NCBI GenBank assembly: GCA_963716855.1
Contig: CAVQUV010000023.1
Span: 62,001 to 126,000, forward strand
Source: JAGVSZ01 sp963716855
GTDB taxonomy: Bacteria; Pseudomonadota; Gammaproteobacteria; Burkholderiales; SG8-39
DNA: 64,000 nt
Reading direction: 5' to 3'
The translations under genes were made by a program, and so were the position numbers. Position 1 is the first letter of the stretch. The number at the start of each line of letters is the position of its first letter. Of this stretch, positions 50,809 through 59,031 are shown piece after piece. The notes under the pieces were generated by a model that searched no databases, had not been told where the DNA came from, and saw only the letters and a program-made list of their open reading frames with translations.

Positions 50809-51966
50809 AGCTCGAAGGCGTCCGCGTCCTCGACCTCTCGCTCTTCCTGCCGGGGCCGCATCTCGCGATGATGATGGCCGACCACGGCGCGGAGGTGATC
50901 AAGGTCGAGCCCTACGATGGCGGCGAGCCGGTGCGCAACCTCGGCCTCCGGAAGGCCGGCCACTCGGTCTGGTTCCGCAACACCCATCGCGGGAAGAAGA
51001 GCCTGCGGCTCAACCTGAAGCATCCCGACGGTAAGGAGATCCTGCTCCGCCTCGCCGCGAAGTCCGACGTGCTCGTCGAAGGCTTCCGGCCGGGCGTGAT
51101 GGATCGGCTCGGCGTCGGGTATGCGCACGTCGCGCCGCGCGCGCCGCAGCTCGTCTACTGCTCGATCTCGGCGTTCGGGCAGACGGGACGCTATCGCGAC
51201 AAGCCGGCGCACGACATGGCGGTCGAGGCCCTCGCCGGCGTGCTCGGCCTCAACCTCGGCACCGACGGGCGTCCGGCGAACCCCGGCATTCCCGCCGGCG
51301 ACATGGGCGCGTCGCTGATGGCGCTCTCCGGGATCCTCATGGCGCTCCTGAAGCAGCGGCAGACCGGGAGCGGGCGACTACCTCGATGTCTCGCTGTACG
51401 ACTCCCTGATCGCGTGGACGCCGAACGTGCAGGGCCCGGTGTTCGCCGAGCATCGCGCGCACGTGGTGAAGCACGAGCGCAACTGGGGCGGCGCGGCGTT
51501 CTACAACGTGTACGACACCAAGGATGGCCGCCACATCGCGCTCGGCGGCGTCGAGCACAAGTTCGCGGAGAACTTCCTCAACAAGGCCGGGCGCCCCGAC
51601 CTGATCCCGCTCTGCCATCAGCCGCCGGGGCCGGTGCAGGATCCGGTGAAGGACTACCTGCGCGAGTGCTTCCGATCGAAGACGCTGGAGGAATGGACCG
51701 CCTGGTTCGAGGGTGTCGACGTGTGCTGGGCGCCGGTGCGCACGCTCCACGACGCGATGTTCGACCCGGCCACCGCCGAGCGCGGCATGCTGCTCGTCGA
51801 TGAACACGGCATCGAGCATCTCGGCGTCCCGATCCGGTTCGCGCACGAGCCGGCGCGCCCCGATCTGCGGGTGCCGGAGTTCGGCGAGCACTCGGCCGAG
51901 CTCGTGAAGAGCGTCGGCTACGCGGACGCGGACATCGACCGCCTGCGGGCCGAGAAGGTGATCTGA
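50805..51966 (+). pseudogene. CaiB/BaiF family CoA-transferase (right arm), frameshifted
   Basis: ATG 50805, four-base overlap with the RraA-like gene. MKLEGVRVLDLSLFLPGPHL, RGKKSLRLNLKHPDGKE, EGFRPGVMDRLGVGYA and DMAVEALAGVLG are family blocks. An extra base near 51375 breaks GSGDYLDVSLYDSLIAW; the C-terminal half (HERNWGGAAFYNVYDTKDGR, VCWAPVRTLHDAMFD) continues to the stop at 51966. About 386 residues when repaired. Second CoA-transferase of the locus. A 106-base gap with two hairpins follows. Confidence 0.88.
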
Positions 51967-51983
51967 TTTGCATGAGATGAAAC

Positions 51984-52000
51984 CGATGCCGCAGGCATCG
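51984..52000 (+). terminator. Hairpin at the end of the right arm
   Basis: CGATGCC and GGCATCG form a 7-bp stem with a 3-base loop, followed by CTTTCG. It lies 17 bases after the CaiB stop, a plausible weak terminator. Confidence 0.45.
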
Positions 52001-52020
52001 CTTTCGCCGACTTCGGGGAG

Positions 52021-52058
52021 CACGAGGGGGCGACGCGAGGCGGCTTTGCCCCCTCGTG
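52021..52058. repeat. Palindrome with a CACGAGGGGG stem, copy 2
   Basis: CACGAGGGGGC (52021-52031) pairs with GCCCCCTCGTG (52048-52058), loop 16 bases. It shares GGAGCACGAGGGGG with the palindrome at 30344-30367 in reverse orientation. Possibly a dispersed repeat that doubles as a terminator between the CaiB gene and the CoA-hydrolase gene. Confidence 0.5.
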
Positions 52059-52072
52059 GCGTGTAGAGCTGC

Positions 52073-53323
52073 ATGGTCGAGCTCGACCCGGCATCGCTCG
52101 ACCTCGCGCGCTTCATCCGGCCGGGCGACACGGTCGCCGTCGCGCAGTCGTCGAGCGAGCCGCTGACGCTCACCGAAACGCTCGTCGCGCAGTCGGACCA
52201 GCTCGGAGCGATCACCGTTTTCATCGGGGCGACCTGGTCGGATACGTTCGCGCCGGACCGGGCACCCGGATTCCGTTACGTCAGCTACGGCGCGCTCGGC
52301 GCGAACGCGCGGCTCGCGCGCGCCGGGCGGCTCGACATCGTGCCGTGTCACTACTCGCAGCTGCCGTGGCTCTTCGAGAGCGGGACGTGGCGCGCGGACG
52401 TGGTGCTCCTCGGTTTGTCTCCCGCTGCCGATGGCGTGATGTCGCTCGGTCCGTCGCACGGCTACGCGCTCGCCGCCGCGCGCCGTGCGCGCACGGTGAT
52501 CGCCGAAGTCAACGAACGGATGCCGTGGGTGCACGGCGGCGAGCTTCCGGCGGACCTGCGGATCGATGCGATCGTGCGCAGCGCCCGACCGCTACCGCGC
52601 TATCCCGCGGCGAAGATCGGCGAGGTCGAACGGCGCGTGGCCGCAAACGTCGCGGCGCTCGTGCCCGACGGCGCGACGCTCCAGCTCGGCGTCGGCACGC
52701 TGCCCGACGCGGTGGTCGAGGCGCTGGCTGGACATCGCGACCTCGGGCTCCACTCCGGGATGCTCACGAGCGCGGTGCTGCCGCTGCTCGAGGCCGGCGT
52801 CGTCACCAACGCGCGCAAGCCGATCGACACCGGCGTCACCGTCACCGGTCTGCTGATCGGCGACGAAAAGTCCTACGCGCATGCGCACCGCAATCCCGCG
52901 ATTCGGCTCGCCGGACCCGACTACACGCACGCGGCGGCGGTGCTCGCGCAGCTGCCCGACTTCGTGAGCGTGAACTCGGCCGTGGAGGTGGATCTCTTCG
53001 GCCGCATGAATGCGGAGGTGGCCGGCGGGCACTACGTCGGCGCCGTGGGCGGCGCGATGGACTTCATCCGCGGCGCGGCGGCGGCGGGCGGACGGGCCGT
53101 GATCGCGCTGCCGTCGGTGTCCCGCGACGGGAAGGCGAGCCGGATCGTCGCAGCCTGCACGACCGTGACGACGCCGGCCGCGGAGGCCGACATCGTGGCG
53201 ACGGAATGGGGTGTCGCCGAATTGCGTGGAATCGACTACGTGGAGCGCGCGCGGCGTCTCGTGGCGCTCGCGCACCCCGACCATCGCGATGCGCTGTCCC
53301 GCGCTGCGCGGAAGCTACCCTGA
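52073..53323 (+). CDS. Acetyl-CoA hydrolase/transferase family protein
   Basis: 416 residues. Two-domain CoA-transferase family I: LARFIRPGDTVAVAQSSSEP, GLSPAADGVMSLGPSHGYAL, LQLGVGTLPDAVVEAL and VSVNSAVEVDLFGRMNAEVAG, whose glutamate forms the thioester in relatives. It moves CoA between acetyl-CoA/succinyl-CoA and another acid, or hydrolyses it. It follows a 106-base gap with hairpins and precedes a Bug receptor by 19 bases. Distinct from the CaiB type, giving the locus two kinds of CoA-transferase. Confidence 0.9.
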   Translation: MVELDPASLDLARFIRPGDTVAVAQSSSEPLTLTETLVAQSDQLGAITVFIGATWSDTFAPDRAPGFRYVSYGALGANARLARAGRLDIVPCHYSQLPWLFESGTWRADVVLLGLSPAADGVMSLGPSHGYALAAARRARTVIAEVNERMPWVHGGELPADLRIDAIVRSARPLPRYPAAKIGEVERRVAANVAALVPDGATLQLGVGTLPDAVVEALAGHRDLGLHSGMLTSAVLPLLEAGVVTNARKPIDTGVTVTGLLIGDEKSYAHAHRNPAIRLAGPDYTHAAAVLAQLPDFVSVNSAVEVDLFGRMNAEVAGGHYVGAVGGAMDFIRGAAAAGGRAVIALPSVSRDGKASRIVAACTTVTTPAAEADIVATEWGVAELRGIDYVERARRLVALAHPDHRDALSRAARKLP

Positions 53324-53342
53324 CGGATCCCAGGAGACACCG

Positions 53343-54323
53343 ATGAAAATGACCTCGGCTGCGGTGATCGCCGCAGCGCTTGCCCTCGGCCCGCTCGCCG
53401 CGCCCGCCCAGACCTGGCCAGCGCGCCCGGTCACCTTCATCGTGCCGTTCGCGCCGGGCGGCGGCACCGACATCACGGCGCGCACGGTCGCGGCCAAACT
53501 TACGGCGCTGTGGAGCAAGTCCGGCGCCCCGACCGTGGTGGTCGAAAACCGCAGCGGCGCGGCCGGCATCCTGGGCGCCGACGCGGTGGCCAAGGCACGC
53601 CCGGACGGGTACACGCTGCTGATCGCCAACGTGGGCACGCAGTCGATCAATCCGTCGCTCTATCCCAAGCTGCCCTATAACCCGGAGACCGCCTTCGCGC
53701 CGGTGTCGCTGATCTGCGAGCTGCCGTTCGTGCTGATGGCGAGCCCCTCGTTCGCGCCCAAGACGGTCAAGGAGCTCGTGGCCTACGCCCGGGCCAATCC
53801 CGACAAGGTGACGTTCGCCAGCTCGGGCAGCGGCGGCTCTCCGCACCTGACCGCGGAGATTTTCCAGCTGGCCACCGGGACGCGGCTGCTCCACGTGCCG
53901 TACAAGGGCGGCGGCCCGGCGATGACCGATCTCATGGCCGGCCATGTCGACCTGCTCTTCGCGTCGGTGCTGGAATCCTCCGGCAACATCAAGGCCGGCA
54001 AGCTCAAGGGGCTCGCGGTGACGCACGCCAAGCGCTCGCCCGCGCTCCCCGACGTTCCGACGCTCGCCGAAGCGGGCGTCAGCAACGCCGAGTCCGGCTC
54101 GTGGATCGCGCTCCTTGCACCGGCCGGCACCCCCGACGCGATCATCGTCAAGCTTGCCGCCGACGTGAAGGAAGTGATCGCGGCCCCCGACGTGCGGGAA
54201 AAGCTGATCGCCCAAGGCGCGGTGCCGCAAGCGAGCACGCCGGCCGAGCTGCAGGCCCTGATCGATGCCGACCGCGCCCGCTACGGCCGCATCATTCGCG
54301 AAAAGGGCCTGAAGGTGGAGTGA
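53343..54323 (+). CDS. Bug-family tripartite tricarboxylate transporter receptor
   Basis: 326 residues from ATG 53343 (CAGGAGACACCG upstream). Signal peptide to about residue 23 (LALGPLAAPAQT), then ARPVTFIVPFAPGGGTD, VENRSGAAGILGADAVAKA and RPDGYTLLIANVGTQSI, GSGGSPHLTAEIFQLATG and VPYKGGGPAMTDLMAG. Periplasmic carboxylate receptor; third Bug protein in the window, best candidate for uptake of the substrate of this locus since it lies beside the CoA-transferase. No TctAB nearby. Confidence 0.93.
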   Translation: MKMTSAAVIAAALALGPLAAPAQTWPARPVTFIVPFAPGGGTDITARTVAAKLTALWSKSGAPTVVVENRSGAAGILGADAVAKARPDGYTLLIANVGTQSINPSLYPKLPYNPETAFAPVSLICELPFVLMASPSFAPKTVKELVAYARANPDKVTFASSGSGGSPHLTAEIFQLATGTRLLHVPYKGGGPAMTDLMAGHVDLLFASVLESSGNIKAGKLKGLAVTHAKRSPALPDVPTLAEAGVSNAESGSWIALLAPAGTPDAIIVKLAADVKEVIAAPDVREKLIAQGAVPQASTPAELQALIDADRARYGRIIREKGLKVE

Positions 54324-54389
54324 CGCCGCCGATGCCGGGCGGCGGGCCTCCCCTCACCGACCGCGACTCGCTGCGCGACGGATTCGCGG

Positions 54390-55133
54390 TCAGTGCCTCG
54401 TCAGCAGCGACCCGAACCCGTCGATCTTGTCTTCGATTCCGCTGTGCCGCAGCGCGTGCCAGTAGATGGCGGTGTTGATCGCGAACACCGGCTTGCCCAG
54501 CCACACCTCGGCCTGAGCGGCGAGGCGCGCCATGGCGAGGTTGGTCCCCACCTGGATCAGGGTGTCCACGTCGTCGCCATCGACCTTCACCAGCGCCGCA
54601 CGCAGCTCCGCCTCGGTCGTGTGCGCGATGTCCACCGGGCTCGTCCGCTTCAGGCCTTCGATGCGCTTCACCTTGAAGCCCGCCTCCTCGAAGAACTGGA
54701 TGACGTTCCGGTCGCCGACCGGCCAGTAAGGGGTGACGACCCCCAGGGTCTTGGCGTTGTAGAGCTTCAGGACCTCCTCGCAGGCTTCGGAGCCCATGGA
54801 GACGGGGAGCTGCGTCATTTCCAGGAGATGCTTCTTCAGTTTCACCGACATCTGATAGCCGCCCCAGAAGGTCTCCGCGGAAATGCCGAGCACCAGCCGG
54901 TCGGGCTCGCAGGACATCGCGCTCACCACCGCTTCGTCCTGCGCGCTGCCGATCAGATCGATCAGCTTGTTGAAGTCGGCGTCGGACTGCAGCGGGATGT
55001 TGGGAATGCGGATGCGGCTGATGTGGTTGGTGACGCCCACGGGCCGCATGTCCTCGAACTCCGGCTGCACGCTCGTGTTGGTGGACGGGATCAGGACGGC
55101 GAACTTCTTGCGCCAACCCAGCGAATCGGTCAT
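54390..55133 (-). CDS. Asp/Glu racemase superfamily protein (maleate isomerase / arylmalonate decarboxylase-like)
   Basis: 247 residues. Opening MTDSLGWRKKFAVLIPSTNT and LYNAKTLGVVTPYWPVGDRN fit the maleate cis-trans isomerase / arylmalonate decarboxylase branch. One catalytic-position cysteine is present (Cys75 in SAMSCEPDR), but the second position reads Gly196 (QVGTNLA), whereas isomerases have two cysteines and the decarboxylase has only the second. So this protein keeps the first cysteine alone. Reaction unclear. Convergent with the Bug receptor; may belong to the same pathway. Confidence 0.85.
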   Translation of the reverse strand: MTDSLGWRKKFAVLIPSTNTSVQPEFEDMRPVGVTNHISRIRIPNIPLQSDADFNKLIDLIGSAQDEAVVSAMSCEPDRLVLGISAETFWGGYQMSVKLKKHLLEMTQLPVSMGSEACEEVLKLYNAKTLGVVTPYWPVGDRNVIQFFEEAGFKVKRIEGLKRTSPVDIAHTTEAELRAALVKVDGDDVDTLIQVGTNLAMARLAAQAEVWLGKPVFAINTAIYWHALRHSGIEDKIDGFGSLLTRH

Positions 55134-55310
55134 GGCTCGGGCCTCCTCGGATGGACGTGCGGAGTCTAAAGCGTGCCCAGGACGGCGGCAAACCGTCCCG
55201 TCATGGATGCGAGTGCCGCATCTATGCGGTGCAGAAATCTCGTTTCACAACGCGCGATCGGACCCTCTAGAGTGCGCACCCACGGTCAACCCGGAACAGG
55301 AGTCCCGATC

Positions 55311-55508
55311 ATGCGAATCGATCATGCATTCCACGGCCTCGCCGGCGACGCGCATCCGACGCCGGAAACCATCGAGCGGTACATGGCGCGGGCGCGCCGG
55401 ATGCGATCCGAGGTCGTGCACGAATATCTGCACCGCGCCCGGGAGGCGGTTGCGCGGCTCGTGCGGCGCGCGCCCGCGGCGCGAACCCCCGCCGCGCAGT
55501 GCTGCTGA
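55311..55508 (+). CDS. Small basic helical protein, 65 residues
   Basis: ATG 55311 with AACAGGAG eight to nine bases upstream. MRIDHAFHGLAGDAHPTPET then a helix IERYMARARRMRSEVVHEYL, an Arg-rich second helix and a terminal Cys-Cys. It resembles the short, basic, RSP_7527/DUF1127-like proteins of proteobacteria by layout only. No function is assigned. Followed at nine bases by the tautomerase, probably in one transcript. Confidence 0.6.
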   Translation: MRIDHAFHGLAGDAHPTPETIERYMARARRMRSEVVHEYLHRAREAVARLVRRAPAARTPAAQCC

Positions 55509-55517
55509 GGGCGGGCC

Positions 55518-55925
55518 ATGCCGATTCTCACCGTCCTCGTCAGCGGCGCTCCGGACGCCGGGCGCGACGCGGCGGTTGCCGATGCCCTGGCGCAGCTCAC
55601 GTCCGAGATCCTGCGCAAGGATCGGCAGCTGACATCGGTCGCCATCGCGCACGTCCCGGACGCGCAATGGTTCGTCGGCGGGCCGGCGCTCGATGCGCAG
55701 CGGCGTGCGAGCTTCTTCGTCGACGTGCGGGTGACCGCGGGGACGAACAGCCCGGACGAGAAGGCGCGCTATGTCGCAGCGGTCTTTGCGCGCATGCGGA
55801 ATCTTCTCGGTGCTACACACGAGGCGAGCTACGTGCATGTGCACGAGGTGCCGGCCGACGCCTGGGGCTACGGCGGTCTCACGCAGGCGCAGCGTCAGGC
55901 GGCACGGCTCGCGGCCGCGGCCTGA
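55518..55925 (+). CDS. Tautomerase-superfamily protein (4-oxalocrotonate tautomerase-like)
   Basis: 135 residues. Pro2 is in place (MPILTVLVSG), the catalytic N-terminal proline after Met removal. The length is about twice the 60-70 residue 4-OT subunit, as in fused or cis-CaaD/MSAD-like members, with DKARYVAAVFARMRNLLG as second helix and a C-terminal basic part. Such enzymes isomerise or hydrolyse unsaturated or halogenated acids. Start ATG 55518. Substrate unknown. Confidence 0.82.
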   Translation: MPILTVLVSGAPDAGRDAAVADALAQLTSEILRKDRQLTSVAIAHVPDAQWFVGGPALDAQRRASFFVDVRVTAGTNSPDEKARYVAAVFARMRNLLGATHEASYVHVHEVPADAWGYGGLTQAQRQAARLAAAA

Positions 55926-55929
55926 GCGT

Positions 55930-56931
55930 TCAGCGTCCGAGCTCGAACGCGTCCGCGATCAACTCGTAGGAGCGGCGCCGGCTCGGGTAGTCCCCGGTGA
56001 TCGTGATGATCATCAGTTCGTCGGCCGCGAACTTCTCGGCCAGCGCCAGCAGCCGGGCGCGAACGGTCGGCGGATCGCCGAGCACCACCCGCGCACGCTG
56101 CGAGCGGATGTAGGCGGTCTCGCGCTCGTCGTACTTGCGCGCGGCCGCCTCCGCGTAGGTGGGTACCGGCGCATCCACGCCGAGCGCCATGTGCAGGCGG
56201 CGCAGGTCGATCGACGCCGCCAGCCGCTCGGCCTCGGCGCCCGTCTCGGCGCAGATCGCGAACACGCACAGCAGCGTGTGCGGCGCGTCCTCCCGCGGGG
56301 ACGGCATGAACTCCGACTTGTAGGTCTGCATCACCGCGTCGCCGCCCTGCGCGGTGATGAAGTGCGCGAACGCGAAGCGCAGGCCGAGGAGGGCGGCGAG
56401 GCCGCCGCTGTAGTCCGACGAGCCGAGCAACCAGATCTCCGGCGCGGTATCGCCTGCTGGCATCGCTTTCACCCGCGCGAACGGATGATCGACGGGGAGC
56501 GCGGCGTCGAGGAATCCGACCAGATCGCGCACCTGCTGCGGAAAATCCTCGGCGAACGTGTAGTGCCCGCGCGAGACCGCCTGCGCGGTGATCTGATCGC
56601 CGCCCGGCGCGCGGCCGATGCCGAGATCGATGCGGCCCGGGAAAAGCGCCTCGAGCATGCGGAACACCTCGGCGACCTTGAGCGGGCTGTAATAGGGCAG
56701 GAGCACGCCGCCGGTCCCGACGCGAATGCGCCGCGTCGCGGATGCGACGCGCGCCAGGAGGATCTCGGGACAGGGGTCCGCGAGGGCGGCGATTGCGTGA
56801 TGCTCGGCGAGCCAGTAGCGCGAGTAGCCGAGCCGGTCCGCCGCCTCCGCGAGCGCCACCGTCTCCGCGACCGCCTGCGCGGGCGTGTGCCCGCTGATGA
56901 CCGGGCTCTGGTCGAGAACGCCGAGACGCAT
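55930..56931 (-). CDS. LLM-class flavin-dependent oxidoreductase (luciferase-like)
   Basis: 333 residues. Bacterial-luciferase-like TIM barrel: MRLGVLDQSPVISGHTPAQA, RYWLAEHHAIAALADPCPEI (cofactor loop), RVGTGGVLLPYYSPLKVAE and FPGRIDLGIGRAPGGD. These proteins use reduced FMN or F420 for oxygenations. Convergent with the tautomerase gene (5-base gap). Next upstream on the strand is a small membrane protein after 15 bases. Substrate unknown. Confidence 0.92.
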   Translation of the reverse strand: MRLGVLDQSPVISGHTPAQAVAETVALAEAADRLGYSRYWLAEHHAIAALADPCPEILLARVASATRRIRVGTGGVLLPYYSPLKVAEVFRMLEALFPGRIDLGIGRAPGGDQITAQAVSRGHYTFAEDFPQQVRDLVGFLDAALPVDHPFARVKAMPAGDTAPEIWLLGSSDYSGGLAALLGLRFAFAHFITAQGGDAVMQTYKSEFMPSPREDAPHTLLCVFAICAETGAEAERLAASIDLRRLHMALGVDAPVPTYAEAAARKYDERETAYIRSQRARVVLGDPPTVRARLLALAEKFAADELMIITITGDYPSRRRSYELIADAFELGR

Positions 56932-56945
56932 TCGCGCCGCGGCGC

Positions 56946-57128
56946 TCAGTCAGACATCCAGATCAGGCCGGCGACGAGCCCCGCCAGCGCGACCGAGATC
57001 CAGAAGATGCCGATCATGCGCTGCTTGTCGGTCCAGGTGATGCCGCCCTTCTTCCTCCGCGCCATGTTCCATTCGGCGAAGATGATCAGCATCCCGATTC
57101 CGAAGGTGACGGCGGCCCACTTGATCAT
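56946..57128 (-). CDS. Small inner-membrane protein, 60 residues
   Basis: Two predicted membrane helices (MIKWAAVTFGIGMLIIFAEW and FWISVALAGLVAGLIWM) joined by a basic loop ARRKKGGITWTDKQR. No known family recognised. ATG 57128 preceded by GGGGGACAG. Co-directional with the LLM oxidoreductase, 15 bases away. Confidence 0.65.
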   Translation of the reverse strand: MIKWAAVTFGIGMLIIFAEWNMARRKKGGITWTDKQRMIGIFWISVALAGLVAGLIWMSD

Positions 57129-57210
57129 TTTCTGTCCCCCTGTGGTGGTGGCGCGATTCTAGGCCCGGACCGCCGCGGCCACCGTGCACGCCGTCACGGG
57201 GCGCGGGATT

Positions 57211-58389
57211 TCAGCGCGGCCGGCCGCCCCGGAACGCCCAGGCGTGCAGCGGCGCGAGGCCGAGCGCCAGCGCGACCGCGAGCGCGCCGAACAGGCGGAA
57301 CGCGTCGTGGATCCCGACGGCATCGGTCAGCGCGCCCATGAGCAGCGGCGTCGTCAGGTGCGAGAGCCCCCAGCCGAGGCCGGCGATCGCGAGCGTCGCC
57401 CCGCGCGTCTCGACCGTCGAGACCTCGCTCGCCAGGAGCTGGAAGTAAAGCGTCAGGATCCCCGAAGCGAGTCCCACCACGAATAGACAGAGGCTGATCG
57501 GCGCACCGTGCGCGAATGCGGCGATCGCGACGACCGTCACCGCGATCGCCAGCCCGGCCCCGACCGGGATCGACCGCTCGGTGACCTTGCGGACGAAGCG
57601 CGCCGCGGTCACGCCGGCGCACACCGACCCGAGGGCGCGCAGGGCGATCATCCATCCGGCCTCGTCGCTCGTGAACCCCTCGGCCACGAGCAGGATCGGG
57701 TAGAACGAAAAGCTGAGCGAGAACGGCAGCCCGGCCATGTACGCGGTGGCGAGGCCGAACCAGATCGACGGGCGCCGCGCGAGCGCGCGGTAGGTCGCCA
57801 ACATCGGCTGCACGGTCGTCGGCCGACGATGGTCCGGCGCCGCAAAGGCCGCCATGAGCGCGAGCGCCACCACGCCGCCGAAGAACGCCAGCGTCGCGAA
57901 CCCCGCCCGGTAGCCGAGGTGCGTGATCGCGAGCCCGGCCGCGACGGTGCCCACGATCTGCCCGCCGCTCGAGATCGAGTTGAGGCGCCCCATCTGCGCG
58001 CTGCGGTCGCCCGGGAGCTGCGAGCCGAGCGACCAGGTCGCCGGCCAGTACACCGAGCGCGCCACGATGATGCAGAGCTGCGCGAAGAGCAGCGCCGCGA
58101 ACGTGGTCGCAAACGCGTACACCATACCGGCAAGCCCCAGGATCACCGACGACGCGAGCGCGAGCCGCTTGCCGCCGATGCGGTCGGTCCACACGCCGCC
58201 CACGAGGTTGAACGCGAGCTGCGCGACCACCGGCGCGGAGACGAGCGTGCCGATCGCGACCCCCGAGTACCCGAGGTGGTACGCGTACAGCGGGATGAGC
58301 ACGTGCGACATCCCGAGCGCGAGGTTCCAGGCGAACGCGCTGGCGAAGAACGGAGCGAGCGCGGGCGCGCGCGGGGCGGGAGCGGTCAT
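57211..58389 (-). CDS. Major facilitator superfamily transporter
   Basis: 392 residues, 12 helices. MFS motifs: loop 2-3 GGVWTDRIGGKRLALASS (motif A, DR..GKR) and the helix 5 stretch GLAITHLGYRAGFATL; a Pro-rich N-terminus then FFASAFAWNLALGMSHVL. Likely drug or metabolite exporter. Start ATG 58389. No associated regulator or partner. Single gene, convergent with nothing in particular. Confidence 0.9.
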   Translation of the reverse strand: MTAPAPRAPALAPFFASAFAWNLALGMSHVLIPLYAYHLGYSGVAIGTLVSAPVVAQLAFNLVGGVWTDRIGGKRLALASSVILGLAGMVYAFATTFAALLFAQLCIIVARSVYWPATWSLGSQLPGDRSAQMGRLNSISSGGQIVGTVAAGLAITHLGYRAGFATLAFFGGVVALALMAAFAAPDHRRPTTVQPMLATYRALARRPSIWFGLATAYMAGLPFSLSFSFYPILLVAEGFTSDEAGWMIALRALGSVCAGVTAARFVRKVTERSIPVGAGLAIAVTVVAIAAFAHGAPISLCLFVVGLASGILTLYFQLLASEVSTVETRGATLAIAGLGWGLSHLTTPLLMGALTDAVGIHDAFRLFGALAVALALGLAPLHAWAFRGGRPR

Positions 58390-58551
58390 CGGCGGGCGGG
58401 CGCCATTATGGGTGATCGGCGCTGCCTCGATGCCGATGTGGCGGATTTCCTGCCGGGACTGTGAAACGCGCACGCCGCGCGGTGCTGCGCCGGTGGACGC
58501 GCGGTCGGCGGGCCCCTATAAAGTCGATGGTTCCCCCGAAGGCCCACCCTC

Positions 58552-58926
58552 ATGACCCAGATCGCCGGCGCAGTGTTCCTCGTCCTCGGCCTCGTCTCGG
58601 GCCTCCTGCTCACGCTCGCCCCGTTCGGCATCGGCGCGGCGCAGCCGCAGCTGGTGGCCTGGGTGCTGTTCCCGTTGCTCACGATCGGCGGCTACCTGCT
58701 GCTCGCGGTGGCGGCGCGCGGCCCGGCGATCACGCGCATCTCCCGCTCGGCGGGCGCGGCGCTGCTCGCGCTCGCGGTCGCGGCGACGGTGGGCCTGTTC
58801 CTCGTCGGGAACTCGTTCGTCGCGCCCGGCGCGGGCACGATCTCGCTCTGGTACGTCCTGCTGATCGGGCTGGTGCTCGGCACCGCCGGCCTCTCGTTCC
58901 GCCGCTCCGGCGACGACGAAACCTGA
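58552..58926 (+). CDS. Small membrane protein, 124 residues
   Basis: Four hydrophobic helices (FLVLGLVSGLLLTLAPFGIG; LVAWVLFPLLTIGGYLLLAVA; AGAALLALAVAATVGLFLVG; SLWYVLLIGLVLGTAGLSF). No recognisable domain. A TATAAA -10-like box at 58517-58522 lies 30 bases before the start, but no -35. Encoded alone. Confidence 0.75.
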   Translation: MTQIAGAVFLVLGLVSGLLLTLAPFGIGAAQPQLVAWVLFPLLTIGGYLLLAVAARGPAITRISRSAGAALLALAVAATVGLFLVGNSFVAPGAGTISLWYVLLIGLVLGTAGLSFRRSGDDET

Positions 58927-59031
58927 TCGCGCGCGGGGGCTGTCAGTTCAGCCCCGATATTCCGACTGAATCCACGCGGGCCCGGCGGTCGTACCGGACC
59001 TGAGGCAGGGATCACTGCGTCGGAGCGCGTC

